From Arthrobotrys musiformis (Eukaryota > Ascomycota > Orbiliomycetes > Orbiliales > Orbiliaceae): a DNA stretch of 64,000 nt. Made by a program: the position numbers and the translations under genes. Within the stretch, counting starts at the first letter, position 1; the number at the start of each line of letters is the position of its first letter. The notes under the pieces are model-generated. The model did no database searches, had not been told where the DNA came from, and saw nothing but the letters and a program-made list of their open reading frames with translations. Shown one piece after another: positions 10,477 through 22,570 of this stretch. The stretch lies in the NCBI GenBank assembly GCA_036971715.1, contig JAVHJL010000012.1:620001-684000 (forward strand). The letters are read 5' to 3'.

Positions 10477-12004
10477 TTTCACAATCCTTTTTTCCTTGAA
10501 TCAAGTCACAGTTTGGCCTATATCTTTTGTCTACAAAGTTTCGTCTATCTAATACCCCCATTCGCCATTTCCCCGCCTCTTTTATCTCCCCACTCTTATT
10601 TCTCTCTTTTTTCTTGGCTATTTCTTTACTCTGGTTACATCATCGCTTCCCATTCGCCAGCTTGTCTTCACGCCTTGTTTTCTGCAGTCTCGACCTGCAT
10701 CTATGCGTTTTCCCTTTTTGAGCAGGGCTTAATGGTTTCTCGCACGGGTTCAAGCGTTGCATTGGATGGTTTTTATTATATTCTGACAAGCCTGACAAAA
10801 AAAAAAAAAAAAAAAATGATGTATCAGCTTTCTCCCCGGTGATAGATTTCTTTACATGTGAACTAACGCGTTGTACTTTACCACTGAAAAGCGACCCCCT
10901 CCTTCCCCTCCTTCCCCTGCCCTTCCCCATCTATTCCTCCCTCCCCCCCTGTACTTGAAAAAACTTGACATCACGACAAAACCGCGCGCCTTAGTGGCAA
11001 GGCCCGCCGCTTTCTTTGATAAGAAGTCTTCCAATTCCCAGTTTTCAATACGGACGAGTAAGAGTTGGCGAATGTAGCCTGCGGTATCGGATATGATCAA
11101 GTAATTTCTGCCCCAGGAACCCCCGGAAAACTTGATCGTTTTCTCCAGCAACTCGAGCTCGAAACTCATTTGGGAATCTCAGACAGACCAACCCCGCGAC
11201 TACTTTCAGGATTTCAACAAACTTTACTTTTCAATCTTTGTTTTATTTTTTTTTTATTCTTCTTATTTTTCTATTTTATTTATTTATTTATTTTTTTTAA
11301 GTATTTTTGATAGCATATTCGCAAGTAGGGTGCAACCTAAGACCAGGATAACACTTAGATTTTTTTTTAATTTTTTTTTTGACGGGATGGATATATGTAT
11401 GTACATGTACATATACATTTCAAAGGGATACTGGGGTTCAAGGCCAAAAATCTCGGTGACACGTCACGAGCACGCCGTAAATGGGCTATGGACCTGCATA
11501 GGTGAAGAGGTAAATAGCTGGGTAATCAGCTTGTCTACCGGAGCTTAAGTGTTTACGGCGCGTATATGTAGGTAGGTGAATTTTTGTTGTGGTTTTGGGT
11601 CACGGCGATAGAAACATAGTGAAAAATAGCTGGCTCTGTTGCTAGCCATTTTCAGTTCTGTAAGCAATCTTACGCGGCCTTGAGAATATTAGGGTTCCGG
11701 GGCATCCGATCTTTTTCTTTTTCCTCCAAGGAAGATCTCGAACCGAAAAAATCATCAGGGGAAAAAAAAAAAACGTTTAAAACTGCTACGTATGTGCCTA
11801 TCATCAAGGATAACAAGACTCCAGATTTGATAGATTCCTGGTGGAAACGCGGGTGGTGGTTTTTGAAGCAGTGCGGCGAATTCGGCCTGCTTGTTGCCAT
11901 CTTCCAATCCTCCATGCAACCGAAGCTTTACAATCCCATTTACTTTACTAATACCAAGTAACCCCCCTACTGGCGGACGCGCGAACCGCCGTCAGCTATT
12001 CATC
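10477..12004. other. Long leader/promoter region of the WOPR gene
   Basis: About 1.5 kb with CT-rich tracts (10530-10720 and 10895-10960), A and T runs and short unsupported frames. Long complex upstream regions are common for Gti1/Pac2 regulators. No gene is called. Confidence 0.4.
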
Positions 12005-13294
12005 ATGTCTTCAACCGGATTCTTTTGCGAAACGAACGATGATGCTTTGATTATTGTAGAGCTCATTCTACAAAAACAGCTTTTTACTGTGCAGAGGCGA
12101 GTGCAGGAGAGGGAGAGGGCTTCTGCTATCCAATCGGGGAATGTCTTCGTCTTCGAACACACTGACACTGGTATAAAGCGATGGACTGACGGTGTAAATT
12201 GGAGTCCAAGCCGGATGCTGGGGAACTTCTTATTATATAGAGAGCTATCGCGACCACTTCCTTCTGGGCAGAAAAAGAGGGCCAAAAAAAAATACCACAA
12301 AGGTTCCATCCATATGGCGCCATGGGCTTTCCTCGCCAACAATTCCATCCAATTGGAATGGATTCAGTGATAGCGGAGCCTCTGGGTGACCCTAATCGCT
12401 CGCCGGTTGGGTCTTTGATCGATTCGTACGATTTCAAGATGAATGGCCTGATTAAAAAGACAATCAGTGTACAAGACGGGCACAATCGACAATTCCATTT
12501 GATCTCGTACTATATTCCTCAAGATGTCCTCGATAGCCTCACCAAACCGACTGAGATTTCCTCTTACAGTCATGTTCGTCCACGTATTACTCTTTCCATA
12601 TCATCTTTGCAAAAGCAGCCGGCATCGGGTGTTCCCGAAAGGCCTTCGTTTATCGGCGATGGAGTTGATGCTATGTTCGAGGCGCGGGCTGGCGAAGACG
12701 GACCATACAGTCGACATGATCGACATGATCCACACGTTTTCCTTCCTAGTAACTTCCCAAGTGGCCCATCAACATCAGACTACAATTATATGGGACCCTT
12801 GGTCAACTATTTCCCTCCAACAGGCAGTCCTCATGGGTACCCAGGTAATCTCAGTCATCAAAGCGATCCAATGAAATTGTTAGACTATGGCATCGGCCAT
12901 GGCAGCCACAATCTCAGACACCATCCACCCTACCTACCATATGCCAGCAGCACGCCTGTCAGTGCCCTACTTTCACTCCCCGCTCAAACTAAGACCATCA
13001 CCTCGCAAAATTGGACCGGTAGTCCCGATTCGGACCGTCAATCATCTCCTCCCAATACGAGTGCATTGTCCGGAAGTGCACTGTACCAAACCGCCTACTC
13101 AACTATCGGGGGCAACCTATTATGATCGTCCAATGGTTCCGAGTCCGGTCGCTCCTAACTACAGCTCAATATTTTCGACTGCCTGGACCCAACCAATATA
13201 TGGCACTCTCAATCCCCAACCTGGGCCACAACCAATGCAAGGTCAAGGTCGCTTTTCTCGGGAGAATTTCGTTGGCCGGACATCCTCGCCTTAG
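12005..13294 (+). CDS. Gti1/Pac2 (WOPR-domain) transcription factor, frame broken twice
   Basis: WOPR-family DNA-binding regulator; the family includes Wor1, Ryp1, Gti1 and Pac2, which control morphogenesis and nutrient or pheromone responses in fungi. The N-terminal WOPR half is clear: TGFFCETNDDALIIVE, then VQRRVQERERA, VFVFEHTDTGIKRWTDG and WSPSRMLGNFLLYREL. The second half contains VGSLIDSYDF, GLIKKTISV and HLISYY. The two halves are in different frames. The change falls near an A9 run at 12284-12292; a phase-compatible intron 12303-12367 is possible but has a weak GTTCCA donor. A second change occurs near GGGGG at about 13109, after which a Pro/Gln-rich tail runs to TAG at 13292. Both changes fit single-base homopolymer errors in the assembly, or a recent pseudogene. 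Confidence 0.85.
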
Positions 13295-13780
13295 TCAGCA
13301 CCGGGACGCGGAACACCGTCACTATCTCCCGCCACATAGAACCGGTCAGTAAACGACTGCTCCAAATATGAAAGCCTATTCTGCCCTTTATCGATAATCT
13401 CGTCGTTCCTTTTTTGTCCTTTTGCTTCTTCCCATATTTCTCCGCTATTTCCCATTTTGACGCACCGATGGCCGCGGCGCTCGCCCAGGTTTGTCTCCAC
13501 AAAACGAGTAGGTTTTGCTTGTAGGAGAGCTTCGTGGGAAAGAACGATCTGGATAACTTTGACGTACTGTGAGCGTGTCTATTTGTATCTCCTTGCCTCA
13601 TGTTTGAAATCTTTATGGCCATAGAAGTGTATTACACCTTTAGTAGTATACCCCATTTCCTTTCCTTCACAGTTTCTTTACAGTACATATAAGTCTGGAA
13701 ATTCAGCGGATATCTTGAGATTAGCACCCTCTGCATCAAAATGGTGAATATAGGGTCAGTAACAAAGCATACCGCCGATA
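13295..13780. other. Intergenic, no gene seen
   Basis: 3' flank of the WOPR gene up to the degenerate gypsy element. No supported feature. Confidence 0.4.
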
Positions 13781-13786
13781 TACGCA

Positions 13787-15950
13787 CTATAACACGGTAT
13801 TGAGCTTAGAGAGGCGAGAGGGGGTCTCGAGTCTTTCAGGTCGGGGGATTGCCGCATCATGGTACAGCAAGGCAATATATGGCACGGAAGAAGTGGGTTT
13901 GAAAAAGCCGCTGTTCAAGAGACGACGGAGAAGAAGTCGTAATTTAAGGATCCGTCGGAGAAAATGTCTTATTTGAGGCAGATAGGCTTTGCCGAGACGT
14001 CGATGGTGGGTAGAGCTCATCCAAGAGTCACTGTCACTAGGATCTAGCAAATCGAGACGGTGGAAAGCGTCGGAAGTGGTGGAAAAGTTGAAGGCTCTGT
14101 CGGATCCGGAGCGCTTCATGACGCCGGCACCGGTGGATCTACTCGTGGGCTTATTCGAAACTATGGGCCGCATGTCCGAGAGTGAAGCCCGAGATCAGGC
14201 CCGCCAAATATTCGACCGAAATCCGAACCTGGCCCAGCTTTTCGTCAACAATCTAGAACATCAATCAGCTGCGTATAGACAAACAGTTCAGAACCCCAAG
14301 AACGGGAACCCATACCATTGCTAGACGAATATAACAGAAATACATCTCAACATACCGCATCAATTAGTGATTTCACCAGACCAAAACCCACAACCACGAC
14401 GATAGCCAGGAAGAACTTTATCTGGTCAGCCTCAAACTCCATCATATCCCCAAAGACCTAATCAACCCCCATCAACCGCGGCGGCGCCCGCACCTAATGC
14501 AAATAATCAGCGACCAAGTCACCCACCAGGGGTACCTTACATGACGGGGGAGTATTGTATGAACTGCGGTCTCCAGGGCCATTATGGTAAGGACTGCCAT
14601 AACCCAAAGGGCACAGAAAAAGAACGAGAAGCGGCAGTGGCGCAGTATAGGGAGCGGCAACGCCTTAAGGCATTGCGGGAAACCAATTCGGTGGACATTG
14701 ATAACGGGGTGCCGGTACGGACGAGAAGATCAACCTATTGGCCCCAGCTAGCCATTCAGTATACGCATCATGGGAAACCGGATCGGATACCGAAATGTAC
14801 ACCGTTTCAGAACCACCAGCACTTGGGTGGGATTTCGATACACACGATTCGGACTATGATGTGGAAGTAGTAGATATCGATGTCATGTCAGGAGGGGGAG
14901 GTAATACACTGGGGCACGACTCCTACGCGAACACCCGTAACCATCAGTACAGGGGAAATCATACCTCCAGCGCAGACGAACGCCGTGCAGCCCCACCACC
15001 AGCGCCCCCGACTCGCAAAACCCCGGCGCCCCCAGCTACAAACATCAAGAGGTCAGCATCTGCCAGAACAAGATCGGATATACATTGGATGAGGGAGAAG
15101 CAGCCGGTTACCGCCCTGGATCAGGTAATGAGAGCGGTTGGGGACCCTAGAGGTCCCAGTGAAGCTGAAGCACTTGGCCAACATAGCCCCGGACGTACAG
15201 CACGCCATGGCGCAAAACTTGGTTCGCCACCGCCGTCGGAAGCCTAATTCCATGCCCGCGATGGCAAATGCAATCACGCCAGAGACGACTATCAGTGTTG
15301 GGGACATCTGTGGGGGAGAGTGGTCGGATGTCGAAGAAGAAATGATGCGCCATTTTACGGCCTATATTCCGACCTGGGACGGATATGGGTACGGACGGAA
15401 GGCCCCGCGGGCACGACGAAGATGAATCGACGGACAGGACCCACCCTAATCCCGGAAGGGGTAGCCAAACAGATGAAACTGGAATTCATGGGCAAACCAG
15501 CTCACCTCATACGTACAGTTCTGATTGGAAGTAGCCGGCGTCGCCTTCAAGATCCGCGCCTATGTTATGCCGTTCAAGACGCTATACTGCCTCCTGCTAA
15601 GCCGTCCATTCCTGTAACAGGCGCAGGCGAGAGGCGATTACGCCCACGGCGAATACACGATAGCTGACAGCAAGGGGATGAGATACAAGGTGCCTAGAAC
15701 GGTCGAGCATGGTCAATACGGGTCAGGACAGTTAGTTCTGCCCAGCGTGTCAGTAAGGGACCAAAACGAGTGGGAGAAGGATCAGGAAAGCGAGGAGGGT
15801 TGGATGTCGTCTGATTCGGAGCAAGATGCCATCCGCGATGCCAACAAACTATGCCGAGTCGGACTATGACTCGGACTCCGACTTCACCTTCACGTCGGAT
15901 ACGGATTCGGAGAAGGGAAAAGCAAGGGGTGAAAGCTGCTAGGGCCCGGC
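13787..15950 (+). mobile_element. Ty3/gypsy retrotransposon, gag and protease region (degenerate)
   Basis: A Gag-like region with many frameshifts. The clearest landmark is a retroviral CCHC zinc knuckle at 14556-14597 (C-M-N-C, four residues, H, four residues, C), followed by a charged region. Around 15420-15560 a segment resembling the retropepsin region of gypsy elements is seen (TLIPEGVAKQM and downstream). Acidic and Gln-rich low-complexity stretches follow. Stops and frame changes occur every 200-400 bases, so it is not functional. The RT-RNase H block to its right lies on the opposite strand. Confidence 0.75.
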
Positions 15951-16389
15951 CTGCCACCCAACCGCCAAGGTCCTACCACCAATACAAAACACATTAATAT
16001 GAATATGATAACGCGAGGAAAGGGGTTGGCGGCGCCGCGACTACAACAGCAACCGCAGCAGCAGCAGGGAGCGGCTGGCTATATGTGCCGGAGATACCGT
16101 TGGAACACGGGGCGGATCGAAATTTTGGGAAGATTTGCGGGGTTGACGTACCTAATAATGATACTTCTCCACTGTATCCATTGTCCCACCGTAATCACTG
16201 TAAGCCCACCACATCACCTACCTAAAATGTTCCCCATGACTCCACCTGTAATTATGAGGAGCCAGCGTTCACATATCGACAAATTCGCTGGATGTGGGAG
16301 TGGTCGCTGGGAGTACTAGCAACAATGAAGGAGGGATGCGAACAGGGGATGATGGAGTTGTACATGTCGTTCTGGGATGTACATACAGG
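15951..16389. other. Junction between gag/protease and inverted RT block
   Basis: Degenerate sequence with a CAG-rich tract near 16045-16070. No intact feature. One inversion breakpoint should lie in or near this interval. Confidence 0.4.
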
Positions 16390-18250
16390 GTTTAGAAGAA
16401 GATGTCGAATTCCAGGTAAACTTCCCACTCCACTCCTGCTAACCTATATCGTCCCGCTCTGTTTTCTAGAGCTGCTTGGCTAGCCTCCCCTGTTTGGCTA
16501 GTCTCTCCAGGCTGTACTCTGGCCGCCAGGAATTGCCGTACCTCCGCATCATCCCCTCCTGACAGCGGGCACATCACCACCGGCCCAAGGGTTTCGTGGG
16601 CCAACCACTCCTCCCAGATCGACTTATCCTCATCTGTCTCACTACCGCTGCGCCTACGGCTAGACAGCTCTCCGGTGTTCAGCAGTGATACCAAGGCCGC
16701 GTGATCCGCTGTATAGCGTCAGAAACCGGACTATCGCTAACCCTTCTCTTTCTGTGGTAGGATATCTTTGTTCCGCCGGGGTAAGCTTTTGACTCATACG
16801 TGTAAACTGGATATACGTACATTTCCTTCCCTCTTGTCTTCTTCGTGGAGACTGTTCCGGCGGGCAGGCTAGGGAGCTGGAACAGCACACCCCCTATTCC
16901 AGTCAAAGAAGCATCACAGGCGAGGTGGTATTGCGACGTGGGATCACCCCCGCGGCACCTGGTATCGATGATTGACTTGTTGATTCGTTCATATGCTGAC
17001 TGCTGCTTAGGACCCCACTCGAACCCTACGACTTTCTTGTCAAATTTTACTCCCTTCGCCGCCCCACGCGCCGAATCCTTATCTACCTCCTAAATAACTG
17101 CCGACTTGAGAATTTCGTGCAGATCCGCTTCTGAGATGGTTGGTAAAATAAAGGTAAGCGTTCAACTCTTCGACGGTCTTCGGCGGGTGGTGGCTCAGCT
17201 TCTCAATCTTCTCTAGTTTGGCTACGTTAGGCCTCAGGCCAGTGGCTGTCACCCTGTGGCCAACCACATCCATGACTGACTGAAGGCAGTAGAACTTCGT
17301 GGGCAATAGGGTCAACATGGCCCAAGCCGGCCTGGGAAAGTAAAACTCGTGCATGAACCTAGCCTGCGTCCCTGGCGCCCAGATGGTCATCGAAAAAGAA
17401 TTCAAAGGCGCACAACCCCTTCCTCGTCACCAGGGGTCTCTGGCTGACTGCATCGGTGGTCCCCAGAGTCTCCAGAGTCGTCAATCCCAGTATGGGCGGT
17501 TCCGGCATCGGTTCCGGTATGTCCCCCGCAACCAGGTCTTGCAGTTGGGCGTAGGTATGTGGTGCACTCGTCAGACCCTGTCCCATGCGCAGATATCCAT
17601 ACGTACCCAGCAGCGAGTTAAAGGCTGTTTTTATATGTGGCGGGGCTCTATTTGTACGGCATAATACCCATTGGCAGCATCTGCTTTCCAGAAGGTTGAC
17701 AAGTTATTCTGCGCCAGGGAGTCCAAGATAGGCTCTAATCGGCGGATTGGATAGTTCGATTTGAGAGTCGCCGCGTTTATGGGCCGGTAATTATGTGTCG
17801 ACCGCAGGTTCCCGTTCGGCTTCCGTACAAAACGGATGCGTGCTGCCCACGGGCCTTCACATCTCGTAATGATACCATTGGCGACCATCTGCGGTAAGTT
17901 CTTCTTCTGCCACTCTTTTTCCTCCTCGGTGTATAGGGGCTGCCCATGAGCTGAGGGCTTGGAGTTGCGATATGTCGGTATAGCATGTATCACCAGGTCC
18001 GTCGCTGGTAGCTTCAAGAGATCTGTGCAAAATCGGTCCCTCCACGTGTACAGGACTCTGCGCATGTGCCGTTCCTCTCCCTCGGTTCCCAGTGGCCCTA
18101 TATTAACTCCTATATCTTTGATCCATTTATTGATTGTGTCGTCGTCATCTGTTGATAGGGGTCTCCCGAACTCTGCGGGGCGTCGTTCAGTAGGGAATCC
18201 GTGCTGTGGCCCCCAGATTCCGTCTGGATCATCTGATTCCTCTTCCAAGT
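16390..18250 (-). mobile_element. Ty3/gypsy reverse transcriptase-RNase H block, inverted
   Basis: Read on the minus strand from 18250 to 16390, the order is normal for gypsy pol. First comes an RT N-terminal segment (IITRCEGPWAARIRFVRKPN, then YRPIN and FWKADAANGYYAVQ, which contains the first catalytic Asp). Next is a YxDD-like position (FFFDD near 17390-17400), then the family-typical GHRVTATGLRPNVAKLEKI. An RNase H segment (SQKLTPAEQRYPTTEREGLAI) lies at about 16740-16800. There are several frameshifts. The block is inverted relative to gag on its left and integrase on its right. Confidence 0.8.
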
Positions 18251-18559
18251 TATCCTATCTCCCTCCCCTCTTCACTGCGTGGACTGACGTTTCCTCATCT
18301 TCATAGGTCGTGTGCTCATAGGTCGTATGCTTCCACCTCTCCCAATCGTCATGTCGCCACTGCGCCACTTCCCACAGGCTCGAAATCCCCTGTTCTTCCG
18401 CTAAGTCGAAAAGGGGCAAGGACACTTGGCCAACCTGCGTCTTGGACCGCCAAGTGCAGGGGGTACTAGCATCGGCGTTGCTGTGAACCATGTCAGCGGT
18501 GTCACATGAAGAATGTAGTACATAGTAAAATAGGAAGCTTAAGAACATCCCAGCGCATA

Positions 18560-18930
18560 TATTATCCCTCGCCCCTATGGACCTGGTAGCCCTGGATTAT
18601 GTGGGCCCCTTTGAAGAGACGGAGCAGGGGAGTAACTACTTTCTGGTCGCGGTGGATTTCTTCAGTCGGTACTATTGGATTCTGGCGTCATAGAGCGCCT
18701 GATACAAGTCCTAGTGTATCACATGCGGAAATCGATAGCCGAAGATCCCACGCGCCTTACTGCCTGGGATGTCCTGTCGACGATCCTAGCCCATAATTTG
18801 AACACCAGATATATTCACCACCATGGCTTCACTCCGTCCCAGCTCCTTTTCGGGTTTAACCCAAGGATGCATGCCCATGATCCAACGCCGGATGATAATC
18901 GACGGAGTCAAGATCTGTGACTTCGGTCAG
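18560..18930 (+). mobile_element. Ty3/gypsy integrase fragment
   Basis: Begins with an integrase core segment (MDLVALDYVGPFEETEQGSN, then FLVAVDFFSRYYW), which supplies the first catalytic Asp and the following strand. It jumps by an internal deletion to the end of the core (LNTRYIHHHGFTPSQLLFG). It lies on the plus strand, in the same direction as the gag block, so only the RT-RNase H part is inverted. Confidence 0.75.
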
Positions 18931-19029
18931 GAGGGGGTGCGGACGGTCTGCTGTCCTCTCTGGACGCATCGGATGCTACCGCCCTGGAGCTGCGTCTGGA
19001 TGAACTATTCGATATTCGGGATGCTGCGG

Positions 19030-20390
19030 TTGATAAGATGTATCAGCCAAAACCACCAAATTATACAAAAACAACAAATCCACTTTTACCAGTGGAAATA
19101 ACAATTAACAAAAAGTTAATTGAATGGAAAAAGATAAGAGATAGTGAAATAAAAGAAGCTAGTATCTTTTCATCTAATTCCAAAAAAGCACCAGGGCCAG
19201 ATGGAATTAATTTTCTATGTCTAAAAAAGGCCTATGAAATTATACCGGAAAGGTTTAATGATTTATTTAAGCAATTACTAAATCATGGGTACCATCCAAG
19301 ATGCTTTAGAGAAGCAATTGGGGCAATTCTACCTAAACCAAATAAACCGGACTATAATATTCCAAAAGCCTACAGAATCATTAGTCTACTAAACTGTTTA
19401 GGGAAAATATCAGAGAAAATAATAGCAAGAAGAATAGCTTTCTTATCAGAAACAAACAAAATTCTACATCCAGAACAAAATTGGAGGCAGAAAACAAAGA
19501 TCTGCAATTGATGCAGCTTTGTCATTAGTACATGATATAGAAATAGCTAGTTCAGAAAAGTTAAAAACCTCTGTTTTATTCCTAGACGTGAAACTGGAAT
19601 ACCACAAGGTTCCCCAATATCCCCAATTCTTTTTCTATTATATTTAACACCACTATTTAATTTGTTGGAGCAAAAAATGTCTTCTATTATTAAACCATCT
19701 TATATAGATGACTTAGCATTAGTGGCAACCAATAAAAAAATAGAAGAAACTGCAGAAATAGCCTTTAATTGGGCTATAAATAATGCAGTAGCTTTTGATG
19801 ATATAAAATCAGAGTTAATTCATTTTAAAACAAATTTAAAAAAAGAAAATGAATTTGGGGAACTAAATATTAAGTTACTACCAAATGGTACAATAATAAA
19901 ACCTACCAACAATATAAGGTGGTTAGGTATATATAAAATAAAAACAAGTACAGCAAATAAAATTCTAAAACTAAAGCTCTAATACAATTGTATAAGAGCT
20001 GTGTTTGTTCTATTTCTGACTATGGTTCTGAAATATGGTGGAAAAATCAAAAACAACAAAATATTCAAGTTTTGAAGGAATTTAAATTAATTCAAAATAA
20101 GGTGTTGAGAAAAATAACAGGAGGCTTCCAGAAATCAGACTAAATGGCATACAAAGAAGGTAGTATGTGACTGCCTTAAGATCCCTCAGGCTTTTTCTTA
20201 ATAAAAATCATCCTATAAAAAAGAGATCCCCAGAGTCATTCCCACCAGAATTTAATTTTGGAAGAGAGGAAACAGGACTAGGATCTTATTTAAAATGAAA
20301 ATAAAAAAGAAGGGGATAAAAAGAACATGCCTCCACACCGGACAGAATATTCTAGGGAAAACTTACTTATTTATAAGATGGTTCGATGCT
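19030..20390 (+). mobile_element. Tad1/Jockey-type LINE reverse transcriptase fragment, AT-rich
   Basis: Non-LTR reverse transcriptase. The conserved start is SSNSKKAPGPDGINFLCLK, followed by AIGAILPKPNKPDY and YRIISLLNCLGKISEKI, which are RT motifs of LINE elements. After an internal deletion near 19580 comes IPQGSPISPILF in another frame, then the catalytic YIDDLALVA at about 19700. The downstream part decays with stops. Base composition is far more AT-rich than the adjoining gypsy remains, so this is a separate insertion at the truncated integrase end. No 5' ORF or poly-A tail is evident. Confidence 0.8.
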
Positions 20391-20789
20391 AGAAATAGAA
20401 AATAAAAATAATAAAAAAGAACGGCATCCTGCCATCCCGGCGCATTTGTCATCCTGCCTTAATGACTTTATATGGTGCTTAACGACTTTTTCCACATGTT
20501 TTGCTGATGAAGTTTTCCTTTCTATTTTTTAATTTAATTTATTTTTTTTAATAAAAAAATAATATTGTATATCTATTATTTTTATTTATTTATTTTAATG
20601 TAATATTAAAATAATATATTTTATTTTTAAGATTTTTATTGTTGTTTTTAAGATTCCGAAAATGAGATATATCATTTTAGTAATATTATATTAAAATAGA
20701 TGGATAAGAACAACAAATATACAGCATTTTATTCTTTTAATGGAAAAAACTTGAAGAAGAAACAAAAAGGGTAGGAAGGAAAACCTCAC

Positions 20790-20820
<31 letters not shown>

Positions 20821-20905
20821 AGTATAGTTATCATTTTTAATGAGCTGCGAAAGTCATGTATTTTTATTTCTTTTCCTTCATTCCGCCATAACCGAAACAT
20901 GCGTG
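20391..20905. other. AT-rich noncoding region
   Basis: AT-rich, with a long A run at about 20790-20817. No gene seen. Confidence 0.4.
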
Positions 20906-20907
20906 TA

Positions 20908-21099
<192 letters not shown>

Positions 21100-21214
21100 A
21101 TGAAATCTATTTTATTTTGTTTTTATAATATAATTTTTTTTTTCTATTTTTTTTTTTATTTTTTTATTGTTTTTTATTTTTGTATTTTTTTATTTTTTTA
21201 TTTTTTTATTTTTT

Positions 21215-21857
21215 TGTCACGCCCACACCATATAACTAGTCCCAATTAGGCATATAACTTGGCGCGACAAACATACTTCTAATTTCGCATTTTATTTATC
21301 CCATAGAAAGATTTAATTTATAATTTGTTTATTCTTATTGTAAATATTTATTCGGAGGAAATAAGTCGATTTCCTACATCATGTAGAATGTGTTGTTCCT
21401 ATAATATATTTGGTTTTGTCTGACCAGTGGAAATCTAACCCACTAGCTTATTTTGTTTTTTATGCAATATTTATCACAACACATATATATCAGACGTCGG
21501 TCGTTAACTTGGACATCTCTTGGAGATGTCCAACTCAACAAAAAACATCCAACTCTTTTATATATGATTTATCTTTTATATAAAAACTTCATCATGTATT
21601 TAGATTCTTTTGAATGATAACAATTCTCAGATCTTTCTTAAAACTCCATTGGTTAATTTATTAACTACCTTTACTAATTCACTACCCAATAATAAAGCCT
21701 TGAACAGTTTTGTACTTTTTATATATAACTTTATTGTTTTTTATTGAATACTAATTGTTCCCTCTAAGAGATTTGAACCAATAGAGTTGAGAAACCAGCA
21801 AGGTACTAGGCTTGTTTGGGAATCCTGCCAAGGAGACCTGAGTAAGGTGCCACTAAC
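21215..21857 (+). mobile_element. Solo LTR, degenerate copy with an internal insertion
   Basis: Starts TGTCACGCCCACACCATA and is homologous over its length to the reverse complement of 48002-48423. About 200 extra AT-rich bases lie at roughly 21530-21745, and the 3' end is degraded (AAGGTGCCACTAAC against AAGGTGTAACA in the other copy). Shared blocks include AAGTCGATTTC, ATGTAGAATGTGTTGTT, AAATCTAACCCACT and GAGTTGAGAAACCAGCAAGG. TG...CA ends and a length of about 420 bp without the insert fit an LTR; no internal retroelement domain is attached. Confidence 0.7.
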
Positions 21858-22221
21858 TTTTTTATTTTTTTTATTTTTTTTTATTTTTTTATTTTTTTAT
21901 TCAAAGTTTTTTATTTTTTTTATTTTTTTTCATTTTTGTTTTATTTTTTTTAAATAAGTAAATAGTTAATTGTAGAAATTTCTATTTTTAGAATTTCTAT
22001 TTTTAGAATATTCTCAAAAATAAGAATAAAATAATAAAAAGAATTTTTATATATGTTAAAGAATCTGTCTTTCTACCCTCGACGGGCTGAGAACAGAAGA
22101 GCTTGAGGGCTTTATCTAGTGCAAACGGTGTGGCTCTCCCAACCGAGAGTCATATGCGGAGTTTTTGGCCCTGTGGCAGTGCTATTTCACCGTTTTAGCA
22201 TTGTAACAAAAACCAAATACT
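21858..22221. other. T-rich and AT-rich spacer
   Basis: T-rich runs, then a short inverted motif (GAAATTTCTATTTTTAGAAT) also present near 43240 and 47865, next to other repeat copies. No gene. Confidence 0.4.
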
Positions 22222-22296
22222 GGCAGAAAAGCCCGCCAAGAGCCCAAAATCGAGCCCGATATTGAATGCCGTGTAATGACACCAATGCCATGCCCT
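22222..22296 (+). mobile_element. MITE family A, right-end fragment
   Basis: Has the gcccgccaagagccc block and ends ATGCCATGCCCTA, with a small internal duplication. A 9-bp tandem array begins immediately after its terminal TA. Confidence 0.65.
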
Positions 22297-22298
22297 AG

Positions 22299-22470
22299 AC
22301 AATTACAACAATTATAACAATTATAACAATTATAACAATTATAACAATTATAACAATTATAACAATTATAACAATTATAACAATTATAACAATTATAACA
22401 ATTATAACAATTATAACAATTATAACAATTATAACAATTATAACAATTATAACAATTATAACAATTATAA
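22299..22470 (+). repeat. 9-bp tandem array (CAATTATAA)n, array 1
   Basis: About 19 nearly identical units. It ends just before a TATAAAA motif at 22475, about 95 bp upstream of the start codon of the RING-finger gene. Confidence 0.95.
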
Positions 22471-22474
22471 TTAT

Positions 22475-22482
22475 TATAAAAT
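22475..22482 (+). promoter_or_regulatory. TATA-like box of the RING-finger gene
   Basis: TATAAAAT about 95 bp upstream of the ATG at 22571 and immediately 3' of the 9-bp array. Position and sequence fit a core promoter; inferred only. Confidence 0.4.
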
Positions 22483-22570
22483 TACTCTCAGGCTCAGATA
22501 TCAGACTGATTTTTCTGTCCCTAGGCCCAAATTTCGGAACCATCCTACTTTCACCAGGATAGACATAGGT

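Noticed and set aside
13787..14173. 128-aa minus-strand protein opposite the gag region
   Set aside because: It is the antisense shadow of the degenerate Gag; the CCHC knuckle downstream fixes the plus strand as coding.
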